64,000 nt of DNA from Rhytidiadelphus loreus (taxonomy: Eukaryota > Streptophyta > Bryopsida > Hypnales > Hylocomiaceae), in assembly GCA_947034895.1 (NCBI GenBank), contig OX344763.1:65987093-66051092 (forward strand), given 5' to 3'. This document shows, piece by piece, positions 33,273 to 43,550 of the stretch (position 1 is its first letter; each line of letters starts with the position of its first letter). A program made the translations under genes and the position numbers. Below the pieces are notes generated by a model that saw only the letters and a program-made list of their open reading frames with translations, had not been told where the DNA came from and did not search any database.

Positions 33273-34187
33273 CTATTGTACATGCCGACGAACTCTGGAT
33301 ACTCCAGCAAGAGAGACCTGTCTTGCAACGGAGCTAACACGCGCACTTTGAGTCCCAAATGCGTCTATCTGAGGATTGAGGGGCGTCGTGAGGTTTCCGA
33401 AAAACGGATTCCAAGACACGTACTGCAACACACTAAGATCGGACTCTAGCAGGCCCTTGAGATAGAGTCGCAACGTCTTGTCCAAGGTGGAATCGTGCAG
33501 GCTGCCAATGTACGACAACGGGAAGATGGCATTGTGCACGGGATTGAGGATGCTGCTCTCGGGGGAGGAATCGATGAGTAGTGTGTTGCTGGAATTGGCC
33601 TTGAATGTGCCGGATTTGAACCTATCTTTGTCCCAGACGGCCTTGTGCAAAACCTTGAGCCTCAGCCTCCCTTCGGGATGGTCGGGGAACTGAACGTACG
33701 TGTCCTCCTCGACGTCGGTATCCCACTCGGAGTGGACGGGGTGCACCGGACAAGGCCACTCGGGGAGGTGTGGGCGGGGCCTACACTTGCACAACCGCCA
33801 TGATCGTCTCTCCACAATGGAGGTGCAGTCCTCGAGCGTGAGCACGCGCATGGACGAGCGCTCCAAGCCGCGGAAGAGGAAATCGATCATGGGATTGGCC
33901 ATGACAACCGGCAGCCTCGTCCACAAAGACAAGTGAAACCTCTTCGCCAAGCCTCTGAGGAATTTGCGCACTTCGGGACTACACGAGACGGAGAACTCGC
34001 CGAAGACGTGGCGTTTCGTGGGATTGTAATCGTCCTCCGATGGTGCGTCTGTTGCGGGCGAGCGAATGGAACCGACAGGCCCGACGTGCTCAACTTGGCA
34101 TAGGACTCCATCCAACTCCAAGACAACAAAATAACTATACAAGGGCAAAGCAACGGGAGGCGGCGGCGCAGGCAACGACAACGAGGC
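33273..34187 (-). pseudogene. FCP1-like (HAD) domain exon, element II
   Basis: The exon starts after the acceptor gcatacgcag at 34188. Motifs: FVVLELDGVLCQ (motif I, nucleophile Asp replaced by Glu, second Asp kept), FHLSLWTRLP, LRLKVLHKAVWDKDRF, and NTLLIDSSPESSILNPVHNAIFP (motif IV with one Asp lost). The frame is open for about 300 codons, so this exon is the best preserved of the large gene. A frameshift near the C-terminus relative to element I changes the last 15 or so residues. HAD fold is well supported; catalysis is unlikely. A Cys/Pro-rich insert (CKCRPRPHLPEWPCP) sits between motifs II and III, as in element I. Confidence 0.75.
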
Positions 34188-34420
34188 CTGCGTATGCGAA
34201 ATCCCTTGTTCAAAGTAGTATTTGAAAATTGAATAAACGGGAGTCTACAATTGAAAATGCGCCCCCCCCCAACAAGCGTGGGAGGCTTGAACACAAAGAC
34301 GTGAACCCTTGTCCATTATCATCCTATTTCTAAACGAGACCCACGTCCGATCCCTACAAACTATCTAGGCAAGTGCTACGGAGGCAATGAGCATAGGGAT
34401 GCAAGGAGATCGAGCCTCAC

Positions 34421-34614
34421 CTTTGTTACATCTGGAGTGGTGGCAGCACAAGTCTGGACACCCACGACGATGGGAGAGACGACCTGTGCAGCTTGCGTAG
34501 GGGGGAGTTCCACCGTAGAGACCGGAGGGGGGACTTCAGCAATGGCGGGAGCCTCCAGTGCCACGATGGTGGCGGACAAAGAGGGCAACTCGGTCGACAG
34601 AGTACCAGTGCAGA
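34421..34614 (-). pseudogene. Linker exon, element II
   Basis: Pro/Val/Thr-rich, ending TPDVTK at donor AAG|GTGAGG (34420). Counterpart of 20689-20871. The acceptor and first codons are disrupted by an indel. Confidence 0.55.
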
Positions 34615-35062
34615 CTCTTCGTCCAACCCAAAAGCATGGCCACCTTAAACCGCAAATGCCAATTGCCAAGAGCGTAACTAGATTGCCCAAAAGGACTCAG
34701 AATAGAAAGCACAACGCACAACACTCTACATTGCACATCACTCACCGCCATGAATTGCCGAAAACATGAATTGCCAAAAAATGAAACCAATATATTACAA
34801 ATAGAATACAATGTTTGTACAAACTTTACGAACAGTGTTTCATGAACAATCCGAAAATCACGTCTGTACAACTAAAATGTCTGTACAACTAAAATCGTCA
34901 CAGGCCTCACCAAGAGGGCTCCTACATCTATGGGCTTGTCGCTCCATGGACGGTGGACCCGTCAGGACAACCTTCGATCGGCCCGACGTAACACCCTCAC
35001 ATAGCTTCTACACTTAGAAGCGCAATTCAAAAGATGGGGAGCTATGTGGAGGGGTTACCCAC

Positions 35063-37198
35063 CGTGGGAGTTTGGACGTCCTCGCAAGGTGAGTCGACTG
35101 GCGCATGCTCCTCGTGCCTTACAGGGGGTTGCGCCGGAGCGATTGGGGCCTGCAAGGGAGCATACTGCTGGGTCAAGTTAGTGAAGGAGACCTCCATATC
35201 TCCCAAGTCGACTTCCAAGTTGTAAGGGTCATTGTCGTGGATGCTCGGACGATGCACTGGCCCAACGACATGCACAAACGGAAATTGATTGAGGGCTAGG
35301 TCATCGAATCTGTCTGGATCGTCAACGACACTCACCGAAATATTTGCAGACTCTCGTGAACCCAGCTGTTGAAGTCCGGACGCTGCGGTGGCCGTGGCGG
35401 CGGAAATCGAATTCGTCGTGGAGACTCCGGAGACGTTGTGGAGCTTGCTCACAGGAATGGGAGTTGCAACCATCGGAGGGGCACTTGCTTGCGCGGCCTA
35501 CTTCGCCAGAATCTACTCTTGCAGTTGCTTGAGCAGCAAAGTATTCGTCTCCCGATCCCTCCTGTACTCCATTTCTTTCTCTACCTGCAGCCTTTGCTCC
35601 TCCGCGAGTTCCTTCTCCCGCTGCACTTTCTTGGCCTTCCACTTGACCTTCTTCTCCTCCTCTACCCGCTCCCTCTCCTCCCTCTCCGTCTTGAGCTCCA
35701 GATCCTTCTCCCTTAAATCCCTCACGAGGTTGTCGATGGCGTCATTGCGCTTGTCAAGCGCCCCCGAGTGCCTCTGCCTTTCCCGCTCGAGCATCATCTC
35801 CACGTACGCGAGGTTGATCCCTGCCTTGACGTCCATGTGGATAGGTTTGGCGTCCATGTCCCCCGCGGTTGGAGTCCCTCTTGCCTCGGTTGCAGTCCCC
35901 GCGTCCGATGTTGCTGCTTCCGCCGCAGCCTTGGCCATCTTGTTGTACTCGTCTCTGCTGGTTGTTGCCAAGGCCAGTTGGTTGTCCAAGTCTTCATCGT
36001 CCACCTCGTCTAGATCGATTGGGTTGCTCTTTGCATTCATGGACGAGAGGGCGAGTTTCCGATGCATAACGCGCGTATGGGCCATGAGCAGAAGCTCGCC
36101 CGCCCTGGCGGGAGGCAGTTCCGACTTTAGGATTTCGACGCTGACCTACACACCGATCAGCTTCATCATGTTTGCATCCCCATCGAGATCGGATGGATCG
36201 CGGATGGACCTCAATTCCTGGACAATCACCTACGACGCCTGAATCCTACTTTCTAGGGAGTCTCGACTGGGATTCGCGGGAGAGGCGCCGAGGTCGGTCC
36301 TCACCCTCGCCACCTCCACCTGCCTGTCCGAAGACAATAGCTTCTTCAATTCAACCAAATCTCCCTGGAGGTCCTGGATTAGCATTCTTGGGGGAGGGGG
36401 CGGAGAAGACTCCTTCGCAGGAGTGGAAGACACCTCCACTGAAGCTGCCAGAGGTCGGGGAGTGGGAACGCAGAAGGCCTGTGCCCTTGTTTCAGACCGC
36501 GCGGTCAGAACTAGAGCGTGGCGATCCCTGGAAGATTGCATGACGGGATCCGACTGCAAGGCCGGATCTTCAGGTCGGGGGGAAGCAAAGGGAGTGCGAG
36601 GAAATGGAGGTAGAGGTGGAGGGGACAAAGGTTGGTTTGCGGAGGGAGATGGGGGGTTGGAAGGAGAGAGAGGAGTGTGCGGGTGCATATCAGACCTCGG
36701 GGTCTGATTCCTCCCCGGCGGCATACTTGAGCGACAAGGGGAGGTTGGAGTCGAATCAGACTGCGCGGTCTGATCCGTCTCCCTGTGGGCAGAAGAGACG
36801 CCGGACACCGAGGCATCCCCGTGGTCCACGACGTCGTCGCCTTCGCCGTGTCGGCCTCCCGCGCGATCGACATCTTCATCTTCGTCCTTGTCCTCATCAT
36901 CCTCGTCCTTGTCCTTCCCCACTTCCGTGTCAAAGTCGCTTCCATCGTGGAGGTTGAGGGCGTCTTCTCGCAATTCCTCCTTGCCCTCTCTTTCATCATC
37001 CGAAGACTCGCTCTCCATGAGGTCGTGGTCCTAGAGCCTCCGTGTCTGAGACTTGGGGTCAGGGATGAAGTCGAGGGTGTGTGGCTGTGGCACGAGGGTG
37101 TTGGGCCACATCTGTGCACCGATTTGAGCATGCACGCTCTGGCGCAGCAAGCACTTATCGGTGGGGCACACGAAGGAGACGGAGCTCTGACACAACAT
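35063..37198 (-). pseudogene. Motif-I downstream, acidic/Pro-rich and coiled-coil exon, element II
   Basis: One 2.1-kb exon in a single frame, from acceptor ggcactacag (37199) to donor ACG|GTGGGT (35062). It is interrupted only by TAG codons (at 36230 and others). Order: MLCQSSVSFVCPTDKCLLRQS (completes the methyltransferase-like core), DE-rich block (GKDKDEDDEDKDEDEDVDR), Pro-rich block holding three P3 palindromes, PPRMLIQDLQGDLVELKKLL, LDEVDDEDLDNQL, about 90 residues of E/K/R coiled coil, then YNLEVDLGDMEVSFTNL. It proves that the methyltransferase-like and coiled-coil parts belong to one gene. Confidence 0.6.
36491..36774. repeat. Three P3 palindromes in a coding exon
   Basis: 36491-36510 (TTCAGACCGCGCGGTCAGAA), 36689-36708 (ATCAGACCTCGGGGTCTGAT) and 36755-36774 (ATCAGACTGCGCGGTCTGAT). 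On the minus strand they encode LTARSE, NQTPRSD and DQTAQSD, in frame with the surrounding protein. Confidence 0.85.
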
Positions 37199-37309
37199 CT
37201 GTAGTGCCAAGCAATAGTCACACGGCATGAATTCTCCGAATAACGCATTCATAGACGGTCAGATGAGCTCTATACTGGAAGCGAGAAAGGGACAGAGTGG
37301 AGAGCTTAC

Positions 37310-38690
37310 CGAGCACGCGGAGACGGGCTTGGATCCCGCAAAGACGAGCATGACCGTTCCCTAGTCCCTGTAGAACTTGTCAATGAAGCGGAGGTACACT
37401 TCATATCGCAGTTCGCGATTCGTCAGTATCCAGGGGTTATCGTGGCGACAGAGCTCCCGGGTCTTGTACCTGACAACCTCCGTCACCAGAGGCTTGTCCT
37501 CAGCAGCCGAGAGTCGTGGAATCGGTTCCCCGACTTTGACGAGTGGGGAGTTCTGGAAATGCTTCGTGGACCGCTGAATGTACATGTCCTTGTCCCTCTT
37601 CCTGGTGTAATAGTTCAGCTCGCCCTTGGAATACACGTACGTTGCGATGCGCCGACTGTTATGGTCGGGGAAGAATTTCTCGAGCGCCTGTTCCACTCCC
37701 ACCACCCTCTCAACGCCCATGATGAGCATCAAGTGTGGACCCCCTTGGCCATGGTATTTTGGAAGACCCGCGCGAGTTGTTTGATGATTTTCTCGTATGC
37801 GTAATGAATCTCCATTTTCCCCACCGCCGGGAACAGGCGGAAATCCATAATCCCCACCTCGTAGAAGCGAATGCTGGTGGGTCCGTCCACGTATTCCACG
37901 CATTCGCACTTCTGCTTCACGTAGACAAAGGGATCGAACATCTTCGCGGTGCGATCCCACCGGCAAACCGTGGCCCGTACACACCTCTTCATGGTGTTGC
38001 AACGTTCGTTGTTGGCGAGTAGTCGCTGGATCATGGCGACGACGTCCGAGGGAGCAACCATCGTTTTCTTCCCCGAGCCACATTGGTGCCTGAGCCATTT
38101 CTGCCCAATCTGCATGGCGGCCCACATGTTGTGCCCCCAAATGCACAGCAGCGCCTTGAACTCCCGCCAGGTTTTAGGGACGACCTCCCCCTGGGAAATG
38201 ACCTCCTTGGCCTTGTCGATGCCCAGGACATCGGCCTTCTCCTTCATCTTGAAGATGAGCACGGCATTGTGCTTCTTGTTGGTGCACCATTGGGCGAAGG
38301 GAATGACCGCCGTCCAACTGGTCGGCCTCTTCAGGTAGACCTTGAGCGGCGTCTCCAGGATTCTGCTCGCAAACTCGCCTACGGCGGCGTCATCCATCCC
38401 CAGAAGGTTCTTCATCTGGTTGTGATTGATCGCCGTGAACTTGTAGATCTTGGAGCCCCCCTTCCCGTCCAGAATTTGGTTGAACGAGACGCCGGTGTCG
38501 ATGTCGTGCAGCGCCCTGGACTCGTGCTTCTGGAAGACCTCTTGCCAACTGGTCCAGGTTGCATTCAAAGCCATGACGATCTTCCGGTCGCCCATCTTGT
38601 CGAAATCCTAGGTCCTCCCCCCCCGCTTCGGTGCTTGGCGCTCCCCACCGCCTCGAAGCTTTGGTGCGCCTTCTCTTTGAAATCCTGGAC
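37310..38690 (-). pseudogene. Methyltransferase-like exon, element II
   Basis: The acceptor is ccgtgtccag near 38690; the donor is TCG|GTAAGC (37309). Landmarks: DRKIVMALNATWTSWQEV, AVIPFAQWCTNKKHNAVLIF, VAPSDVVAMIQRLLANNERC, EVGIMDFRLFP, RVVGVEQALEKFFPDHN, RHDNPWILTNRELRYEVYLR, and D*GTVMLVFAGSKPVSACS at the end. The last motif resembles FxGxGT of beta-class DNA methyltransferases, with the final Gly changed to Lys. No DPPY is seen; EVGIMDFR sits where it would be expected. An 8-G run near 38630 and a site near 37740 shift the frame; TAG at 37371 replaces the Gln seen in element I. Confidence 0.45.
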
Positions 38691-38719
38691 ACGGATCGGG
38701 GTGGTGAGTATGTGTCGTG

Positions 38720-38922
38720 ATCTGATCGCACGGTCTGAACTGTCCCCGAACAATCCACGACACCAAGTGGCGTCGAGGATTGAATTTTGTGGAATCAGAC
38801 CGCATGGTCTGAAGTGACCATGAATCAAGAAGGTGACGAGCCTAACAAGGACAACGGGAGTCTACCGAGGACATGGAATGGGACAGAATTGCATCACTAG
38901 GATTCAGACTGCGTGGTCTGAA
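38720..38922. repeat. Three P3 palindromes in an intron
   Basis: 38720-38739, 38794-38813 (ATCAGACCGCATGGTCTGAA) and 38903-38922 (TTCAGACTGCGTGGTCTGAA), all within the roughly 255-bp intron between the ParB-like and methyltransferase-like exons. Confidence 0.8.
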
Positions 38923-38945
38923 ATGCGTAGGGAAGTCGTGCGTAC

Positions 38946-39735
38946 CTCATAAACCTTGGGGTCCTCCCCTTCGGTCGTGATCTTCGCGTTCTTCAAGTGT
39001 TGCACAGGCTTGCCCGCGTTTTCCCAAAGGTGGCGAACATGCATGAGTGTTGCCGGCAAGGACGACAGATACGGGCCCGTGACGTTTTCGTCGTTGCACT
39101 TGGACGACAACGCGTGCAGGTGGTCCTTGTTCTAGGACCACACGATTTCACACGTCCACCTGTGCATTTTGGCGACGACCTTCTCATCGTCGACAATAGT
39201 GTTCCCGGAGATGATGTCCTTGGCGGCCATCCAGGTGTGCTGCCCATTGATGATGAGCAGCAGTCGCACCTTCCAGCAATCCGCCCAACATGTCGGTCTG
39301 GTGTGCGCATCCGGCATGACGGTGAGGATTTGCTTGGCGTAGTTCACCTTCACCATCCTGTCGAGCACTGCCAAGATGCCATCATTCTCTAGTGGACTCA
39401 CGATGATTCCCGACTCCTCCTAGGCATTCACCATGTCGTCCACGTTCAACTCGAAGTACTGTCCCCGACCGAATATGTACATGTACGAGGACAGTTCCTT
39501 GAACCGCTTGTTGCCGCCGCTTCGGCCTTGAGGCACGACCGCGTTTCCAACTCGACGCTGCGTCGCGGATTGCGCTTGTATTCCGCGGGCACGGACACGC
39601 TTTCTGGAACAGCGTCTGCATCGAAGGGCACGGTTTGTGGATTCTTGGTCCATTTTCCATTCACCTTCTTGATCGCAATCTTCTACGCCTCTTCCTCGGA
39701 CACCTTTGCCGGTTCCGTGATGGCCTCGTGAACAT
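38946..39735 (-). pseudogene. ParB/DGQHR-like exon, element II
   Basis: Donor TATGAG|GTACGC at 38945. Central motif VRLLLIINGQHTWMAAK (about 39220-39265), like the GxHR/DGQHR core of ParB and DndB-type domains. It is preceded by FGRGQYFELNVDDMVNA and LDRMVKVNYAKQILTVMPD, and followed by MHRWTCEIVWS and SLPATLMHVRHLWENAGKPV. Element 0 has CDGNHRRLAW in the same relative place. TAG codons at 39683, 39420 and 39132 and a frameshift near 39540 show decay. The exon is cut at its 5' side by the left end of element III. In phages, ParB-like domains are often fused to DNA methyltransferases, which fits the downstream exons. Confidence 0.5.
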
Positions 39736-39775
39736 CATATTCATTAAAATGGGAGTTTTCCACTGAAATGAGAGT
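39732..39775 (+). repeat. Left terminus of element III
   Basis: ATTCATTAAAATGGGAGTTT then TCCACTGAAATGAGAGTTTT: two tandem CATTAAAATGGGAG-like units, diverged from the elements I/II terminus. It interrupts the ParB-like exon of element II. Confidence 0.6.
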
Positions 39776-40155
39776 TTTAAAAAACACTACAATCCAAAAA
39801 TTGAACAGGAATCTGTCGCTGTAAATACAAATAAGCAATGCAATGTCATTTAAAACATGCATATAGTAACAATATGACTGGATATCATGCATTAATTACA
39901 TTTTAAATATCCATATACTAAAAGGAGCCAATGAATATACATATATATAATCTATAAATGTACAATCACAATGACATGTGACTTTGTACAAAAAAATGTA
40001 CCAAAAAGGTGTTCCAGTTTACGAGTACGCAAAAAATTGGCAACCACCATTTTCAGTCTATTCAGTGAATTGGCAACCTTTGTGCTTGAACTACCAAATA
40101 TCTCCATACCATTATTAGTCGTCAACGTAAATCTAGTGAACTATATGAACAAGTG

Positions 40156-40782
40156 TCATGTGTGAGATTTCCTCTTCAGCTTTTCCAGCGCCTTCAAAAT
40201 TTCCGGTCCTCTACTATATCCATTGTCCATCTTTCGGTATTCACGCATGAATTGTCGCCGCTGCAATTTCAATGACCTCCGCTCCCATGCATCCCATGTA
40301 GGAGTAGAGCAACAACTACGGGAGACACTACCATGTGAACACTTCATTTGAATCCCTTCAAACAACGCTCGTTGTTGTGGAAGCAATGGTACAATAGGGA
40401 GTGTCGGGCATGTCCGCACTGGTACCTCTGCCTTCAATGCAGTTGGATGGAATGTACATTCAATGTCCCCGTAAAGCATCCTTTGAGGCACTCTATCAGA
40501 CGGTAACGAAGAAGAAGGATGACCAGTAGACCTGAGTGGAGACGGGGAGCAAGAAAGTGGCGGACGTGGCCTCCCACTCGGAGGACTATCCACCGCATTA
40601 TCATCGATGGGCTTCGTTGAGAAGTCCATTGTGGAATTAGCCGTAGCCGCGGAGCAAAGGAGGTTTCCAGTGCTTAGTATTACGTACTGCCCATAGTCCA
40701 TAATAGAATCCACGGACGCTGCGCAAGCAAGGCCACCTTGTACAGCATGGGTCGTATGGTTGTTCATGATTTGAAAAAACAT
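40156..40782 (-). CDS. Unrecognised 208-aa basic protein, element III
   Basis: A complete ATG-to-stop frame. The N-terminal half is Ser/Pro-rich (DSPPSGRPRPPLSCSPSPLRS); the C-terminal end is Arg/Lys-rich (WERRSLKLQRRQFMREYRKM...LEKLKRKS). It is the open frame nearest the left terminus and lies 3' of the FCP1-like gene. It may be a nucleic-acid-binding accessory protein; no domain is recognised. Confidence 0.5.
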   Translation of the reverse strand: MFFQIMNNHTTHAVQGGLACAASVDSIMDYGQYVILSTGNLLCSAATANSTMDFSTKPIDDNAVDSPPSGRPRPPLSCSPSPLRSTGHPSSSLPSDRVPQRMLYGDIECTFHPTALKAEVPVRTCPTLPIVPLLPQQRALFEGIQMKCSHGSVSRSCCSTPTWDAWERRSLKLQRRQFMREYRKMDNGYSRGPEILKALEKLKRKSHT

Positions 40783-40978
40783 TCATGTGGACATGAAAGG
40801 TCATTGACTGCAAACATGGAAAAACTGAATATACTTGATTCAAATTGAATCCAGCAGCCCAATTTAAGTTGTACACCAAAAACACAATTTTCATTCATAC
40901 TTATGAACAGGCATGTACATATCAGGTCGTACCGAGCTAAAATGGCCCCATCAGAACTCTACACGTCCACATTCTAAC

Positions 40979-43381
40979 CTAACTAACACTAGAGGATGCA
41001 CGAATTGCGTCCATGAGTTTGTCATACTCCTTCCGATTCATCTCGTCGCAAAGCATCCGCCGCCCAAGTCTTCCAGGACCATTCTCCCTAAAAGATTTCA
41101 ATCCATGGTTGCCAAAAGCGTGCAAGTGCTGGAACCAGGGAAGCAGTACATCAAACAAATACGTGTCTTTTGGACCGTTTCCCCTATAGCTCCATGTCTC
41201 AAGTAGAACTACATTATCGGGCTTGTTCATTATGTGTTTTGTTGGGCTATCGTCTACTATGACAGTATTGTCAACAGCAAAGCTTCCTCTTGAGCCCTTA
41301 AACAATGTATCAAGATTCTTAAGAAACAAGTCTTTATCAGACCCTGGCTCTTTCAAAGTGGTCAACCTTCCCGATTTATCTCTGCGTTTAACTGTGTCGC
41401 ATGCATCTTGCCCAAGAATGAGGAAGGGATTTACTACGTCTCGAAATAGGTACTTGCATATCAATTCAGTAGTGGACTTCTTCATGGAGCTTCACACTGA
41501 GATGACTGCAATTTTCCCTATCTCCGAAAGAAAATTAGAGCAATTGGGCCGCACCCACACAGCCTTGGGTTCCACTAGAGCGGGTTCGATTGCAGAGTGC
41601 GGATCCGCAAAGTTCCTGAGTTTTTTGTGAGACAACCCCTTCGACTTCCAATCTTCGCAGACACATAGAATGCCATTTAGGTCCAGGATAACATTGACCC
41701 ACTTGTCCGCGACCCTGGACCTGAATGGCCGATTGACACCCTCCGAACATCCTTCACGACCAGATGGAAGGCCGGATCCCTGCTATCAAACGGAGGAATG
41801 CGCAAGCGGTTACGATCCTCTACGTCCTCATTGGAGATTCACAACGACATCACAGAGAAGCGAAAGTCTAATGAATATTACAAGTAGAACCAACAGAACG
41901 CACCTACAATATGCAGGACACATGAAATGGAAATGGATCCATACCTGCCGTTGTGAAGATTCACCGGCCGTTGAGGAATTATCATGCAATGTTGTTGTAC
42001 ATTTGGTAACATGGGCATTCTCCTTTGCTTTGAGTGAAGTGCTTTCAATGATCCGAGGAATTTCATCGTTGGACAAACGAAGAGGGGACGGCGGATGTGA
42101 AGGTGAAGTGGGATCGGAAACATTTGGCAAATGCACAAGTCCTGCCATTCAGTAAATACAAATGATATTCTGTAAGAAGTCAATATATTATTGACTCAAG
42201 AAAATGAGTTTGGTCATACAAAAATTAGTTCTCAAGCTCGAAATGATGTACTTGAATCCTGTAGATGTTCATCCGAGAAAGCACAATTCCACTATCTACA
42301 CTGTATCTACAACAACCACCGTATACTACAAATCAGCTTGACCCGAGCTGAATCAAATGACATCGACTAATTATTGGGTACAACCTGCTTGTGGAACGTC
42401 GGTGGAAACGCCTTCACTTTCTTGTACTATCTCAAGTGGTTCCACTAGCAGGTTGTGCCCCATGTCGACCTTCTCAGTTGACCCTGTTGCATCTTGCGCG
42501 TCAGTACCTGCACTCTCTTCCATGGTTGCAGCAATTTCATCTGCTGAAGTCTCGGGACCTACAACAACTTCGACTGGAGGAGGAAGAGGAGGGTCAAGCA
42601 CTGGTTCTCCATGAGGAAGAGGTAGAACTTCTGTTTCCACGCCTTGTGGAATGGAAATTACGCCGTCGCTTGACACAAAGGGGTGATTCTGTAGAAGCAG
42701 TTGGTGTGAAGTTGAGGCGGGTTCCATCGAAGCGATTGGCGTAGTTTGCCTATTGGAAATATAAGTTTGCCACATCTCTCTATTTTGCTTCTGCTCTTCC
42801 AGAAAATTCTTTGTGAGGAAATCAATCCTCCTATTTGACTCCTCATGCTGCTTCCTATTCTCCTCCCGCTCGCACACTTGGTCAATCCTCATGTTCTCTT
42901 GGTTCTGCGCGACGATCGCCAAGGTTTGTGCGATTGAGTCCATTGCGGTGACTCTCCTTTTTTTTGCCAGCCGCGTTCGAGAAACAGGTGTCATGGGATT
43001 CACTATAATCGGGACCTCTGCCCTTGACGACGGCAGACCCGATGATGTTGACGAGCCCGGCATCTCTTGTGATGAACGTGCGCCTGGTGTGGGAAATGTG
43101 TCAAGACCATCATCACCCTCGTCACCATCGTCATCATCGTCGTCGTCTTCCTCGTCGTCTTCCTCTTCCTCCTCAACTTCCAGGCGTCTTTTGCTTGTCC
43201 GGCTGCTTGGCGAACCCACTCCTGACCGGGGCCTCATCATCTTGGGCGTTGTCTGTGACGATGGTACCGGCGGATATTGTGTCTCGTCAACAGTGTACCT
43301 TGATGCCAGGAAATCATCTTTGTCCAGTGCAATTCCTTTGGTAGCAATATCACTCCACACGCAAGAACTCAAAATACTCAT
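40979..43381 (-). pseudogene. Acidic/coiled-coil + FCP1-like gene, element III
   Basis: Exon 1 (43381-42385) encodes a Ser/Pro region, a long Asp/Glu run, a short basic motif (RTRLAKKRRVTAMDS) and a coiled coil (CEREENRKQHEESNRRID). Donor GCAG|GTTGTA pairs in phase 1 with acceptor atggcag before 42141. Exon 2 (42141-41945) ends at CAG|GTATGG. The last exon (about 41840-40979) is FCP1-like: VNVILDLNGILC (nucleophile Asp present, second Asp now Asn), VISV*SS (TGA at 41492-41494 where W is expected), and VIVDDSPTKHIMNKPDNVVLLETW with motif IV intact. A frameshift lies just before motif I. It has the same acidic > coiled coil > FCP1 order as elements I and II. Confidence 0.65.
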
Positions 43382-43550
43382 GCTAGCATGCTAGCTCCCA
43401 AGTCTGTGTTGGTTTCGGGATTCAGTTTCATGGTTTGAAAGCTTGGTGGAGTGCTGCATTTGGTGAAGACAGTGATTTTCACTCCCCTGTAGACATCAGC
43501 GGTTGGTGAAGACAGTCATTTTGAGTATTTTGAGTTCTTGCGGGTGGAGT
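43352..43550. repeat. 29-bp inverted repeat around the 5' end of the element III gene
   Basis: Left arm 43352-43380 and right arm 43522-43550 are reverse complements with one mismatch (core GCAAGAACTCAAAATACTCA). The loop of about 140 bp holds a duplicated TTGGTGAAGACAGT. The ATG at 43381 abuts the left arm. Confidence 0.85.

Noticed and set aside
35388..36242. 284-aa plus-strand frame
   Set aside because: Antisense shadow of the element II coiled-coil exon.
33273..39735. Integrated phage or bacterial island (ParB + methyltransferase)
   Set aside because: The gene has several GT-AG introns with sites conserved between elements I and II, and eukaryotic FCP1-like and coiled-coil parts.
42813..43394. 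193-aa plus-strand Ser-rich frame
   Set aside because: Antisense of the Asp/Glu run in the element III gene.
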